A stretch of 64,000 nucleotides of DNA from Phocaeicola barnesiae DSM 18169 = JCM 13652 (GCF_000374585.1 NZ_KB894648.1:167093-231092); one strand, 5' to 3'; counted from the stretch's first letter, positions 52,195 to 61,246 are shown. Made by a program: numbers and translations. Notes: generated by a model not told the origin, from the letters alone.

Positions 52195-53793
52195 ATGTTT
52201 TTCGACTTACTACAATCGTCTTATTTTTCTGTCTTCTTGATTGTGGCCTTAGGTTTCATGTTGGGACGTATCAAGGTGATGGGATTGTCTCTCGATGTAT
52301 CGGCCGTAATTTTTATCGCCCTGGCCTTCGGGCATTGGGGGGTAACCATCCCGAAAGAATTGGGTAATTTCGGGTTGGTCTTGTTTATCTTTACCATTGG
52401 CATCCAGGCAGGTCCGGGTTTTTTCCATTCTTTCCGTAGCAAAGGAAAGACGTTGATTCTGATTACTCTATTGATTGTGGCTTCTGCCTGTCTGACAGGA
52501 GTAGGTATGAAATATCTGTTCGGTATTGATACGCCGAGTCTGGTCGGTTTGATAGCCGGTGCGTTAACCAGTACACCAGGGTTGGCTGTGGCTATCGACA
52601 GTACAAACTCTCCGTTGGCTTCCATCTCTTACGGTATCGCTTATCCTTTCGGAGTGATTGGAGTGATTTTATTCGTCAAATTACTTCCAAAACTGTTACG
52701 TGTGGATTTGACTGAAGAAGCGCGCCAGTTGGAGAAAGAGCGGAGAAGTCAGTTTCCTGAACTCTCCAGTGCCATGTTTAAAGTAACGAATCCTTCCATC
52801 TGCCAGCGTACTTTGCAACATCTGAATTTGCGTGGAATGACGGGAGCAGTCATTTCGCGTTTGAAACACGAAGGTGAAATTACCATTCCGAAAGCACATA
52901 CTGTATTGTCTGAAGGAGATTTTGTACAGGTTGTCGGTAGTGAGGATGCTTTGAATAAATTCGGTTCCTTGGTTGGTGAGCGTGTGGAAGGTGAGATTCC
53001 TTTCGAACAGTCACAGGGAATTGAATCGTTGCTGTTGACTAAGAAAGAAATGATAAACAAGCAGTTGGGTGACTTGAATCTTCAGAAGAATTTCGGATGT
53101 ACGGTAACCCGTGTCCGTCGAAGCGGTATCGACATTTCTCCATCGCCCGATTTGGCTTTGAAATTCGGTGATAAGCTGATGGTAGTAGGTGAAAAAGAGG
53201 GTATACAGGCAGTTGCCCGTTTGTTGGGAAATGATGCCAAACGTCTGTCAGATACCGATTTCTTTCCGATTGCCATGGGTATCGTTTTGGGAGTACTGTT
53301 CGGAAAACTGAATATTTCTTTGGGAGATACCGTATCGTTCTCGCCGGGATTGACAGGTGGCGTTTTGATGATGGCATTGATCTTGAGTGCTATAGGAAAG
53401 ACAGGTCCGATTTTGTGGTCGATGTCCGGGCCTGCCAATCAGTTGCTTCGCCAGTTGGGATTGTTGCTGTTCCTGGCAGAAGTGGGAACTTCAGCGGGAA
53501 AGACGTTGGTTTCTACCTTTCAGGAGAGTGGTTTCCTGTTGTTCGGTGTAGGGGCATTGATAACATTGGTTCCTATGTTGCTTGCGGCGATAGTCGGGAA
53601 ATTTGTCTTCAAGATCAGTACGCTGGATATGCTGGGTACGATTACAGGAGGAATGACCAGTACTCCAGGTTTGGCTGCGGCGGATTCCATGACAGACAGT
53701 AATATTCCGGGAGTGGCTTATGCTACGGTGTATCCGATAGCTATGGTTTTCCTGATTCTGTTCATTCAAATCATCGCTTCGGCTGTTGTATAA
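52195..53793 (+). CDS. AspT/YidE-type putative transporter with two TrkA-C domains
   Basis: A 532-residue membrane protein of the aspartate-alanine exchanger (AAE) family. The two membrane halves each carry a duplicated motif: GALTSTPGLAVAIDST (about 122) and GGMTSTPGLAAADSM (about 487). Between them are two RCK/TrkA-C ligand domains (ICQRTLQHLNLRGMTGAVIS and MINKQLGDLNLQKNFGCTVT). This is the YidE/YbjL-like branch; the substrate is unknown. Confidence 0.9.
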   Translation: MFFDLLQSSYFSVFLIVALGFMLGRIKVMGLSLDVSAVIFIALAFGHWGVTIPKELGNFGLVLFIFTIGIQAGPGFFHSFRSKGKTLILITLLIVASACLTGVGMKYLFGIDTPSLVGLIAGALTSTPGLAVAIDSTNSPLASISYGIAYPFGVIGVILFVKLLPKLLRVDLTEEARQLEKERRSQFPELSSAMFKVTNPSICQRTLQHLNLRGMTGAVISRLKHEGEITIPKAHTVLSEGDFVQVVGSEDALNKFGSLVGERVEGEIPFEQSQGIESLLLTKKEMINKQLGDLNLQKNFGCTVTRVRRSGIDISPSPDLALKFGDKLMVVGEKEGIQAVARLLGNDAKRLSDTDFFPIAMGIVLGVLFGKLNISLGDTVSFSPGLTGGVLMMALILSAIGKTGPILWSMSGPANQLLRQLGLLLFLAEVGTSAGKTLVSTFQESGFLLFGVGALITLVPMLLAAIVGKFVFKISTLDMLGTITGGMTSTPGLAAADSMTDSNIPGVAYATVYPIAMVFLILFIQIIASAVV

Positions 53794-53812
53794 AAAAGTT
53801 ACTGATAATAAG

Positions 53813-53842
53813 GGAATGGGGTATCGGTCGATATCCCATTCC
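53813..53842. terminator. Bidirectional hairpin between convergent genes
   Basis: GGAATGGGgTATCG-gt-CGATAtCCCATTCC: 14 bp, nearly perfect, with a two-base loop, between the transporter and the thioesterase gene. Confidence 0.75.
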
Positions 53843-53880
53843 TGTTATATAGCGATGAGATATTGGTCTATCCATCTTTT

Positions 53881-54252
53881 TTATTTCAGTTTGCTCATGA
53901 ACCGGCAGATATCTACGATGTAACGGATATGTGTACCTTCACCAACGATACCCTGGCTGTCAGTCGCTTTTAGTCTGAATGTCAGTTTTCTTCCTTCCAC
54001 TTCTTCCAGTACGGCAGTGGCTGTCACTTCTTCTCCCAGTGCCGAAGGTTTGATGTGTGAAGTCTGGATTTGTGCGCCTACGGTAGTGGAACCTTCCGGA
54101 AGGTAGTTCTCTACGGCCTGTTTGGCAGCATTTTCCATCAATGCTACCAGAGCGGGGGTAGCGAATACTTCCAGGTCGCCTGAACCCATGGCGATAGCTG
54201 TATTGTTTCTGTTTACGATGGTTTTACTGGTGTAACTAAGTCCTTTTTCCAT
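53881..54252 (-). CDS. FlK-like hotdog thioesterase
   Basis: A 123-residue hotdog protein like fluoroacetyl-CoA thioesterases: LEVFATPALVALMENAAKQA (about 28-47, with the conserved Thr and Glu), GSTTVGAQIQTSHIKPSALG and RKLTFRLKATDSQGIVGEGT then HIR. The real substrate may be a different acyl-CoA. It follows the MscS gene by 10 bp on the same strand. Confidence 0.88.
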   Translation of the reverse strand: MEKGLSYTSKTIVNRNNTAIAMGSGDLEVFATPALVALMENAAKQAVENYLPEGSTTVGAQIQTSHIKPSALGEEVTATAVLEEVEGRKLTFRLKATDSQGIVGEGTHIRYIVDICRFMSKLK

Positions 54253-54262
54253 AATAATATTT

Positions 54263-55462
54263 TTATTGTCTGTTGATAAGTCGTTCGGCTTGAATGTCTG
54301 TACCTGCAGGTCGTTGGAAGATACGTAGCCCGAATGCTGGCATGACAGCTATCAGATGATCGAACAAGGCACTTTGGATATTTTCGTATGGTATCCATTC
54401 GGGAGTGTTGGTGAAACAATAGATTTCCAGTGGAAGTCCTTCGGTGGTCGGGGCCATCTGACGTATCATTTGTGTCATGTCATGATTGATGTCCGGATGT
54501 TGTTCAATGTATTGTTGTACATACCGGCGGAAAACATAGAGATTGACCGTTTCTTTTTTCATTTCTTCCTCCGTAATCCATCCTTTCCGGATAAAGGTTT
54601 GTTTTTCCTCTTCCGTACAGAAGCGGACGGTTGTCATGTCAATGTAGAGTGAACGTTTGATGCGTCTTCCTCCACTTTCGCGCATGCCCCGCCAGTTCTG
54701 GAAAGAATCACTTACCAAAATATATGGTGGGATGGTTGTGATGGTCTTGTCAAAGTTCTGTACTTTGACAATGGTCAATGAAACCTCGATGACGTAACCG
54801 TCGGCTCCATATTTGGTCATGGTTATCCAGTCGCCCGGCCGTAGCATATCGTTGGCCGAGAGTTGTACACCGGCTACCAATCCCAAAATGCTGTCTTTGA
54901 AAATCAACATCAGTACAGCTGCCGAGGCACCGAGTCCTGCCAATATGGTTGTTGCATCCTTATCTATCAGGATGCTGATGATGAGAATGATACCTACTCC
55001 AATAGAAATCAGGTTAATCATCTGGTAAATACCTTTCAGCGGACGATTCTTCAAGGCCTCGTGTTCGTTGGATATTTCATAGAGTGAATTCAGAAAAGCT
55101 CCTACAAGCCGTACGGTAGATATTACCAGATAGATTAGACAGGCTTTCAGCAGGATGTCCAGCAGCAAGGGAACATTTTTGAATACGAAGGGGAGCAGAA
55201 TGTAATATACGAGGGGAGGAATCATCCGGCAGAAACTGGTCATCATCTTTTCATTGAAGATGTAATCGTCCCAGGTAGCCTTGGTTTTGGCTGTGATTTT
55301 TTGTACAACCGGAATCACCAGATGTTTGAATAATTTGGTGATGATATACGAAATCAGGATGATGCCGAGAACCAGAAGAATCTGCGAACTCCAGTCGATA
55401 TTTTCTTTGTCAATGCCCATATTCAATAACAGATGGGCGATACTTTGATTGATTTGTTCCAT
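54263..55462 (-). CDS. MscS-family mechanosensitive channel (YbdG-like)
   Basis: A 399-residue channel. Four or five hydrophobic helices precede the pore-lining helix and beta domain: ATTILAGLGASAAVLMLIFK (about 172, Gly/Ala pattern of the MscS pore), DSILGLVAGVQLSANDMLRP then GDWITM, and VQNFDKTITTIPPYILVSDS. It is the YbdG-sized subtype, a likely guard against osmotic downshift. Operon with the thioesterase gene. Confidence 0.92.
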   Translation of the reverse strand: MEQINQSIAHLLLNMGIDKENIDWSSQILLVLGIILISYIITKLFKHLVIPVVQKITAKTKATWDDYIFNEKMMTSFCRMIPPLVYYILLPFVFKNVPLLLDILLKACLIYLVISTVRLVGAFLNSLYEISNEHEALKNRPLKGIYQMINLISIGVGIILIISILIDKDATTILAGLGASAAVLMLIFKDSILGLVAGVQLSANDMLRPGDWITMTKYGADGYVIEVSLTIVKVQNFDKTITTIPPYILVSDSFQNWRGMRESGGRRIKRSLYIDMTTVRFCTEEEKQTFIRKGWITEEEMKKETVNLYVFRRYVQQYIEQHPDINHDMTQMIRQMAPTTEGLPLEIYCFTNTPEWIPYENIQSALFDHLIAVMPAFGLRIFQRPAGTDIQAERLINRQ

Positions 55463-55482
55463 ATTCTATTTGCTTGTCTGGG

Positions 55483-55490
55483 CAAAGATA
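55483..55490 (-). promoter_or_regulatory. -7 box of the MscS gene
   Basis: TATCTTTG on the minus strand, 21 bases before the ATG at 55462. The divergent box of the lipoprotein gene is 11 bases away. Confidence 0.7.
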
Positions 55491-55501
55491 CGAAAATTTG
55501 T

Positions 55502-55509
55502 TATCTTTG
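55502..55509 (+). promoter_or_regulatory. -7 box of the lipoprotein gene
   Basis: TATCTTTG, 25 bases before the ATG at 55535. Confidence 0.65.
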
Positions 55510-55534
55510 ACTATTCGATATAAATTGTTAGCCT

Positions 55535-55936
55535 ATGATGAAAAAATGTTTTTTTCTGCTGATAAGTGCCCTGTTTATACTCGGGGCTTGTACTTCAAAG
55601 TCGGCAAAGGAAAGTGAAGTAATCACTGAAGAACGTATGACTGAAGTGGAGTCGGATACTGTTCCGAAGGCTACAGCGATTCTATGGATTGATTTTGACT
55701 TGCGGGGAAATTCTGCTTTGGGAAAGATTGTATTGAACGTCAAGACGAAAGTGGATATTCTTCCGGATGGAACAGTCAATGTATTGGAATATGCCCAGCA
55801 GCCTTCGGTGGTTGTTGAGTCATATATCCGTAAAACATTGAAGCGTTACCGGGTGAAGCAACGGTTCTTCGAAGAAGGTTCAATCAAGCCAGGTGTACAA
55901 TATGTTTATTTGAGGATGCTTAAAGAACAGATATAA
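55535..55936 (+). CDS. Putative lipoprotein (DUF4891-like)
   Basis: A 133-residue lipoprotein: MMKKCFFLLISALFILGACT carries a lipobox (LGAC, Cys19). The mature part is a small beta-strand-rich domain with TVNVLEYAQQPSVVVESYIR, which I associate loosely with the DUF4891 family. Function unknown. Its stop overlaps the next ATG by one base (TAATG). ATG 55538 is possible. Confidence 0.75.
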   Translation: MMKKCFFLLISALFILGACTSKSAKESEVITEERMTEVESDTVPKATAILWIDFDLRGNSALGKIVLNVKTKVDILPDGTVNVLEYAQQPSVVVESYIRKTLKRYRVKQRFFEEGSIKPGVQYVYLRMLKEQI

Positions 55937-56469
55937 TGAACCGATTGGGATTTGTGCTGCTGATGTGGTTGGGATGTATCTCCTGTATCCGGGAAAATGT
56001 AGGGGAGAGCATTCAGTATGTACAGCCGGGAGATAGGTTGCCGGATTTTACTGTCGAATTGAGCGACGGTACGATACTCAGCCGTCATTCGTTGGTGGGT
56101 AAAGTTTCCGTACTTGTATTTTTCCATACGGAATGTCCGGATTGTCAGCGGGAGCTTCCGGTTGTTCAGAAACTGTATGAGTATTACCGGGAGGATGCCC
56201 GTGTGGAAATCGTCTGTATCAGTCGGGAAGAGGCGGCTGATGAGGTGGCCATGTATTGGCGGCAGCACGAGCTGACACTCCCTTATTCGGCTCAACCGGA
56301 TAGAAATGTATACGCTTTGTTCTCGGAGGAAGGGATTCCTTTGGTGTATATCTCTGATGCGGATGGTATTGTCCGTTATCTTTTCACGGACGACCCGATA
56401 GCCTCCTATACCGACTTGTACGAGGCTGTCTCTGTGTTGGTTGAACAGGATTTGCCTCTTCCGCTTTGA
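55936..56469 (+). CDS. TlpA/AhpC-TSA-like thiol protein, envelope-anchored
   Basis: A 177-residue thioredoxin-fold protein. The N-terminus MNRLGFVLLMWLGCISC is a signal with possible lipobox (WLGC). FFHTECPDCQRELPVVQKLY (about 65) holds a Cys-Pro-Asp-Cys redox pair, and GIPLVYISDADG carries the cis-proline (about 138). It is likely a periplasmic thiol-disulfide reductase. Translationally coupled to the preceding lipoprotein gene. Confidence 0.82.
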   Translation: MNRLGFVLLMWLGCISCIRENVGESIQYVQPGDRLPDFTVELSDGTILSRHSLVGKVSVLVFFHTECPDCQRELPVVQKLYEYYREDARVEIVCISREEAADEVAMYWRQHELTLPYSAQPDRNVYALFSEEGIPLVYISDADGIVRYLFTDDPIASYTDLYEAVSVLVEQDLPLPL

Positions 56470-56488
56470 AACTTTTTTGTTTTATCGT

Positions 56489-56518
56489 TTTGCATAACAA
56501 ATGGTTTCATTAAATTTG
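56489..56518 (+). promoter_or_regulatory. etf operon promoter
   Basis: TTTG at 56489-56492, 18-base spacer, TAAATTTG at 56511-56518; the etfB ATG is 37 bases on. Confidence 0.75.
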
Positions 56519-56554
56519 CCATCAATAAATTACTAATACCAAAAAAATAATCTA

Positions 56555-57442
56555 ATGAGTTTGAAAATCGTAGTTTTGGCAAAACAAGTTCCCGATACGC
56601 GTAATGTAGGGAAGGATGCCATGAATGCTGACGGTACCATCAACCGTGCGGCGCTTCCGGCTATTTTTAACCCGGAAGACTTGAACGCCTTGGAACAGGC
56701 ACTCAGACTGAAAGACACACATCCAGGCTCTACTGTCACCATTCTGACAATGGGACCGGGGCGTGCAGCAGAAATCATTCGTGAAGGACTTTACAGAGGG
56801 GCAGATAACGGTTATCTGTTGACAGACCGTGCTTTTGCCGGTGCCGATACGTTGGCTACATCGTATGCGTTGGCTACTGCCATCCGTAAAATCGGTGAGT
56901 ACGATTTGATTATCGGTGGCCGTCAGGCTATCGACGGTGATACGGCTCAGGTAGGTCCGCAGGTGGCTGAAAAACTTGGTTTGCCTCAGATTACTTACGT
57001 AGAAGAAGTAGAGGAAGTAGCCGACGGCCGTATCCGCGTGAAACGTCACATTGACGGAGGCGTGGAAACCGTAGAAGGTCCGTTGCCGATGGTTCTTACC
57101 GTAAACGGAAGTGCTGCTCCTTGCCGTCCGCGTAACGCGAAGCTGGTGCAGAAATACAAACGTGCCTTGGGTGCTCAGGAAAAAGCGGCCTTGACGAAAG
57201 AAGGTGCTGAACTGGCATACGCCGAACTGTATGAGAAACGTCCGTATCTGAACATTGTGGAATGGAGTGTAGCCGATGTAAACGGCGATACCAAGCAGTG
57301 CGGTCTGTCCGGTTCACCGACCAAAGTGAAGAAGATTGAAAACATCATCTTCCAGGCAAAGGAAAGCAAGACCATTTCGGGCAGCGATGCAGACGTAGAG
57401 AACTTGATTGTTGAACTCTTGGCTAACCATACTATCGGATAA
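56555..57442 (+). CDS. etfB: Electron transfer flavoprotein beta subunit
   Basis: A 295-residue EtfB/FixA: MSLKIVVLAKQVPDTRNVGK at the start, NPEDLNALEQALRLKD (about 40) and IIGGRQAIDGDTAQVGPQVA with EKLGLPQITYV (about 119-150). It is about 35 residues longer than mitochondrial EtfB. With EtfA it binds FAD and passes electrons to or from the acyl-CoA dehydrogenase two genes on. Whether this Etf bifurcates electrons cannot be read by eye. Confidence 0.93.
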   Translation: MSLKIVVLAKQVPDTRNVGKDAMNADGTINRAALPAIFNPEDLNALEQALRLKDTHPGSTVTILTMGPGRAAEIIREGLYRGADNGYLLTDRAFAGADTLATSYALATAIRKIGEYDLIIGGRQAIDGDTAQVGPQVAEKLGLPQITYVEEVEEVADGRIRVKRHIDGGVETVEGPLPMVLTVNGSAAPCRPRNAKLVQKYKRALGAQEKAALTKEGAELAYAELYEKRPYLNIVEWSVADVNGDTKQCGLSGSPTKVKKIENIIFQAKESKTISGSDADVENLIVELLANHTIG

Positions 57443-57447
57443 AGACT

Positions 57448-58467
57448 ATGAATAACGTATTTGTATATTGTGAGATGGAAGGCAACCACGTTGCCGATGT
57501 CAGTCTCGAACTTTTAACCAAAGGTCGTAAGTTAGCCAACGAACTGGGATGCCAGTTGGAAGCCATTTGTGCAGGTAGCGACCTGGCCGGTGTAGAAAAA
57601 CAAGTTTTGCCGTACGGAGTAGACCGCGTACATGTATTCGACGCTCCGGGGCTGTTCCCTTATACTTCTCTTCCGCATACTTCTATTCTTGTCAATCTGT
57701 TCAAGGAAGAAAAACCGCAGATTTGTCTGATGGGCGCTACCGTTATCGGTCGTGACCTGGGTCCGCGTGTGTCTTCTGCTTTGACCAGCGGTCTGACTGC
57801 CGACTGTACGCAGTTGGAAATCGGTAATCACGAAGACAAGAAGAACGGTATCACTTACGAAAACCTGTTGTATCAGATTCGTCCGGCTTTCGGCGGTAAC
57901 ATCGTAGCTACCATCGTAAATCCGGAACACCGTCCGCAGATGGCAACTGTCCGCGAGGGTGTAATGAAGAAAGAAATCGTAGACGCCAATTATCAGGGTG
58001 AGGTTATTTCACACGATGTAGCGAAATATGTTCCGGAAACGGATTATGTTGTGAAAGTGATTGACCGTCATGTAGAAAAGGCGAAACATAATCTGAAGGG
58101 TGCTCCTATCGTAGTAGCCGGAGGTTACGGTATGGGTAGTAAGGAAGGTTTCGATATGTTGTTCGAACTGGCCAAGGAACTTCATGCCGAAGTAGGTGCC
58201 AGCCGTGCTGCTGTCGATGCCGGTTATTGCGACCATGACCGTCAGATTGGTCAGACTGGTGTGACTGTTCATCCGAAACTGTATATCGCTTGCGGTATCT
58301 CCGGTCAGATTCAGCACATTGCCGGTATGCAGGATGCAGGTATCATTATCTCTGTCAACAATGACCCGAACGCACCGATCAATACCATTGCCGATTACGT
58401 CATCAACGGCACCGTGGAAGAGGTCATTCCGAAAATGATTAAGTACTACAAAAAGAACAGCAAGTAA
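57448..58467 (+). CDS. etfA: Electron transfer flavoprotein alpha subunit
   Basis: A 339-residue EtfA. The C-terminal FAD domain is clear: IVVAGGYGMGSKEGFDMLFE (about 219), VGASRAAVDAGY (about 247), QIGQTGVTVHPKLYIACGIS (about 263) and QHIAGMQDAGIIISVNNDPN (about 290). The N-terminal part is the usual Rossmann-like half (VYCEMEGNHVADVSLELLTK). It is separated from etfB by 5 bp. Confidence 0.95.
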   Translation: MNNVFVYCEMEGNHVADVSLELLTKGRKLANELGCQLEAICAGSDLAGVEKQVLPYGVDRVHVFDAPGLFPYTSLPHTSILVNLFKEEKPQICLMGATVIGRDLGPRVSSALTSGLTADCTQLEIGNHEDKKNGITYENLLYQIRPAFGGNIVATIVNPEHRPQMATVREGVMKKEIVDANYQGEVISHDVAKYVPETDYVVKVIDRHVEKAKHNLKGAPIVVAGGYGMGSKEGFDMLFELAKELHAEVGASRAAVDAGYCDHDRQIGQTGVTVHPKLYIACGISGQIQHIAGMQDAGIIISVNNDPNAPINTIADYVINGTVEEVIPKMIKYYKKNSK

Positions 58468-58472
58468 AGATT

Positions 58473-60179
58473 ATGGCAAACTTTTATACAGAACATCCGG
58501 AACTCAAGTTTCACTTGAACAATCCGATGATGGAGCGTATCTGTCAGTTGAAAGAACGCGATTACAGAGATAAAGACGAGTACGATTATGCACCGCAGGA
58601 TTATGCCGATGCCATCGACTCTTACGATAAAGTATTGGAAATTACCGGCGAGATTACCGGTGAAATCATTGCGGCCAATGCGGAAGGCGTGGACGAAGAA
58701 GGTCCTCACTGTGCCAATGGCCGTGTAGAATACGCATCAGGTACAAAGGCCAACCTGGATGCCATGGTGAAGGCCGGTCTGAACGGTATGACCATGCCGC
58801 GCCGTTTCGGAGGTTTGAATTTCCCGATTACACCGTACACCATGTGCGCTGAAATCGTGGCTCAGGCCGATGCCGGTTTCGGAAACATCTGGTCATTGCA
58901 GGACTGTATCGAGACCTTGTATGAGTTCGGTAACGAAGACCAGCACAGCCGTTTCATTCCGCGTATCTGCGCCGGAGAAACCATGTCTATGGACTTGACC
59001 GAGCCGGATGCAGGTTCCGACCTTCAGAGCGTGATGTTGAAGGCTACCTACGATGAGGCCAACAACTGCTGGCGTCTGAACGGTGTGAAACGTTTCATCA
59101 CCAACGGTGATGCTAATCTTCACCTCGTATTGGCCCGTTCGGAAGAAGGTACACACGATGGCCGTGGCTTGTCTATGTTTATCTACGATAAGAACGACGG
59201 TGGTGTAGATGTACGTCGTATCGAAAACAAATTGGGTATTCACGGTTCTCCTACCTGTGAGCTGGTTTACAAGAATGCTAAGGCTGAACTTTGCGGTGAA
59301 CGCAAGTTGGGTCTGATTAAATACGTCATGGCGCTGATGAACGGTGCCCGTCTGGGTATCGCTGCGCAGTCAGTCGGTCTGAGTCAGGCTGCCTACAACG
59401 AAGCATTGGCATACGCCAAGGAACGTAAACAGTTCGGTAAGGCAATCATCGAATTCCCGGCTGTATACGATATGTTGGCCACCATCAAGGCAAAATTGGA
59501 TGCCGGCCGTGCTTTGCTGTATCAGACTTCCCGCTATGTGGATATCTACAAGGCCTTGGATGACATTGCCCGTGAACGCAAGCTGACTCCGGAAGAACGT
59601 CAGGAGCAGAAACGTTATGCGAAACTGGCCGACAGCTTCACTCCGCTGGCTAAAGGTATGAATTCGGAATATGCCAACCAGAATGCGTATGACTGTATTC
59701 AGGTTCACGGTGGTTCCGGTTTCATGATGGAATATGCCTGCCAGCGTATTTACCGTGATGCCCGTATTACCAGTATCTATGAAGGTACTACCCAGCTGCA
59801 GACTGTGGCTGCCATCCGTTATGTAACCAACGGTTCGTATGCCGCTACGCTGCATGAATTTGAATCGGTTCCTTGTGCTCCTGAATACGAAGGCTATATG
59901 AACCGTATCAAGGACATGACCCGTAAGCTGGAAGCATGTACCAATGCGGTGAAAGATGCTCAGAATCAGGAATTGCTGGATTTGGTATCTCGCCGTTTGT
60001 ACGAGATGGCTGCCGTTTGTGTCATGAGTCACCTGCTGCTGCAGGATGCTACAAAGGCTCCTGAAATGTTCGGTAAGTCATTGAATGTATACGTGAACTA
60101 TGCAGAATCTGAAGTAGAAAAGCATTTCAATTTCATCCGCAAGTTTCAGGCTGATGAATTGGCCAGCTATCGTAATTGA
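58473..60179 (+). CDS. Acyl-CoA dehydrogenase, long form
   Basis: A 568-residue acyl-CoA dehydrogenase; ordinary members have about 380. The core has MSMDLTEPDAGSDLQSVMLK (about 170), FITNGDANLHLVLARSEEG, GSPTCELVYKNA and AYAKERKQFGKAIIEFPAVY. The catalytic glutamate appears in ITSIYEGTTQLQ near residue 435. An extra C-terminal helical domain and an N-terminal lead explain the length. It follows etfA by 5 bp, so the enzyme and its electron carrier share one message. Substrate chain length is unknown. Confidence 0.92.
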   Translation: MANFYTEHPELKFHLNNPMMERICQLKERDYRDKDEYDYAPQDYADAIDSYDKVLEITGEITGEIIAANAEGVDEEGPHCANGRVEYASGTKANLDAMVKAGLNGMTMPRRFGGLNFPITPYTMCAEIVAQADAGFGNIWSLQDCIETLYEFGNEDQHSRFIPRICAGETMSMDLTEPDAGSDLQSVMLKATYDEANNCWRLNGVKRFITNGDANLHLVLARSEEGTHDGRGLSMFIYDKNDGGVDVRRIENKLGIHGSPTCELVYKNAKAELCGERKLGLIKYVMALMNGARLGIAAQSVGLSQAAYNEALAYAKERKQFGKAIIEFPAVYDMLATIKAKLDAGRALLYQTSRYVDIYKALDDIARERKLTPEERQEQKRYAKLADSFTPLAKGMNSEYANQNAYDCIQVHGGSGFMMEYACQRIYRDARITSIYEGTTQLQTVAAIRYVTNGSYAATLHEFESVPCAPEYEGYMNRIKDMTRKLEACTNAVKDAQNQELLDLVSRRLYEMAAVCVMSHLLLQDATKAPEMFGKSLNVYVNYAESEVEKHFNFIRKFQADELASYRN

Positions 60180-60206
60180 TTCTGTCTGTTAGAATAATGA
60201 ATAGAA

Positions 60207-60243
60207 AAAGGCCGTATCCGGTATAAAGCTGGATATGGCCTTT
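60207..60243. terminator. Terminator of the etf operon
   Basis: AAAGGCCGTATCC (60207-60219) pairs with GGATATGGCCTTT (60231-60243), followed by T-rich DNA. The opposing anti-sigma-like gene ends just beyond. Confidence 0.88.
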
Positions 60244-60251
60244 CTTGAATT

Positions 60252-60629
60252 TTATAGGTTGGATGATGAATTATCCAAGAACCGGAATTTTTTTCTAAGC
60301 CAATGATTGAACCAGGCCAATAAAGGAAGAGCCATTATCATGGGCAGGTAGAAAGTCAGGTTCCGGAGTTCAGAAAACTGCAACGACAGGTTCTCACGGA
60401 TATGCTGGAAGTCCGGTTTGAACAGCCAGATGAGCCAGGCACACAAGCCACCTATCATCAGCACACACAGAATAACCATCAGGATGAACAACCGTTTTTC
60501 CTGTTGTTTTTCCTTCCGGTAGATTTCTTCATTGATTTGCTGCATCATCCGGTAGGTAAAGTTTGTCGGAATCCGGTAAGTAGGCTGTTTCCGGATGGCT
60601 TCTTTCAGTCCTTTATCTTTTTCTGTCAT
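60252..60629 (-). CDS. Anti-sigma-like membrane protein
   Basis: A 125-residue protein: cytoplasmic N-terminus (about 45 residues, IPTNFTYRMMQQINEEIYRK), one hydrophobic span at about 47-69, a short outer stretch, and a second span at about 92-110. It starts 4 bp after the ECF sigma stop, the usual place of an anti-sigma factor. I see no zinc HxxxCxxC motif, so the assignment rests on position and topology. Confidence 0.7.
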   Translation of the reverse strand: MTEKDKGLKEAIRKQPTYRIPTNFTYRMMQQINEEIYRKEKQQEKRLFILMVILCVLMIGGLCAWLIWLFKPDFQHIRENLSLQFSELRNLTFYLPMIMALPLLAWFNHWLRKKFRFLDNSSSNL

Positions 60630-60633
60630 AACT

Positions 60634-61176
60634 TTAATCCTCCTCTTGCATCCAGGCTGCCAGTTTCTTGCGCAGTCTGTATAGTTTAACTTTTACATTT
60701 CCTTCCGTCTGTCCGGTGATGACGGCTATTTCACTGATATTTTTCTCTTCTTCGTAGAAGAATGTTATCAGTGCCCTTTCATCGGCCGGAAGCCGGTCCA
60801 GTGCCTCTCTGAGCTTTTCAATCCGATTCTCCGAAGTGTCGTCCAGCAAATCATCGGTTTCTGTGTCCGAGAGGGTATTCCACAGTTTCTCGTCAGCGGT
60901 CAGTTCGATATTCTTTTTCCGGAGAGCAGTCAGAGCTGTGTTGTAAGCTATGCGGTAAATCCATGTGGAGAACTGGCTTTTCCCGTTGAACGAAGACAGG
61001 TGTTGGAAGGCTTTCAGAAAGGTGTCCTGAGTCAGTTCCTCGGCATCACTTTCTGAACCTGTCATGCGGACAATCAGCGTGAATACCTGTTGTCCGTATG
61101 TGTCCAGAAAGTAAGCGAATTCTTCAGTCTTTCCGGCCAGTATGCGTTCTATTTTATGTTGCTCTTCTGTCTTCAT
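60634..61176 (-). CDS. ECF-type RNA polymerase sigma factor
   Basis: A 180-residue sigma-70 family ECF factor. Region 2: FTLIVRMTGSESDAEELTQD then TFLKAFQHLSSF and STWIYRIAYNTAL (about 32-80); region 4: LDRLPADERALITFFYEEEK then NISEIAVITGQTEGNVKVKL (about 120-160). The ATG at 61176 is only about 8 bases past the putative -10 element (61190-61184), so the message may be almost leaderless. The frame open to 61281 crosses the promoter and is not used. Confidence 0.92.
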   Translation of the reverse strand: MKTEEQHKIERILAGKTEEFAYFLDTYGQQVFTLIVRMTGSESDAEELTQDTFLKAFQHLSSFNGKSQFSTWIYRIAYNTALTALRKKNIELTADEKLWNTLSDTETDDLLDDTSENRIEKLREALDRLPADERALITFFYEEEKNISEIAVITGQTEGNVKVKLYRLRKKLAAWMQEED

Positions 61177-61183
61177 TTGCTCT

Positions 61184-61211
61184 TTAGACGAGCACTCGTC
61201 CGAAAGGTTAC
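61184..61211 (-). promoter_or_regulatory. Predicted ECF promoter of the sigma gene
   Basis: Minus strand GTAACC (61211-61206), 15 bases, CGTCTAA (61190-61184). This is a classic ECF -35/-10 shape and has the same spacing as the divergent copy at 61247-61274. Confidence 0.68.
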
Positions 61212-61246
61212 ACAGGTTACAGAAAATTTTTTTTGCTTGTTTAGCT

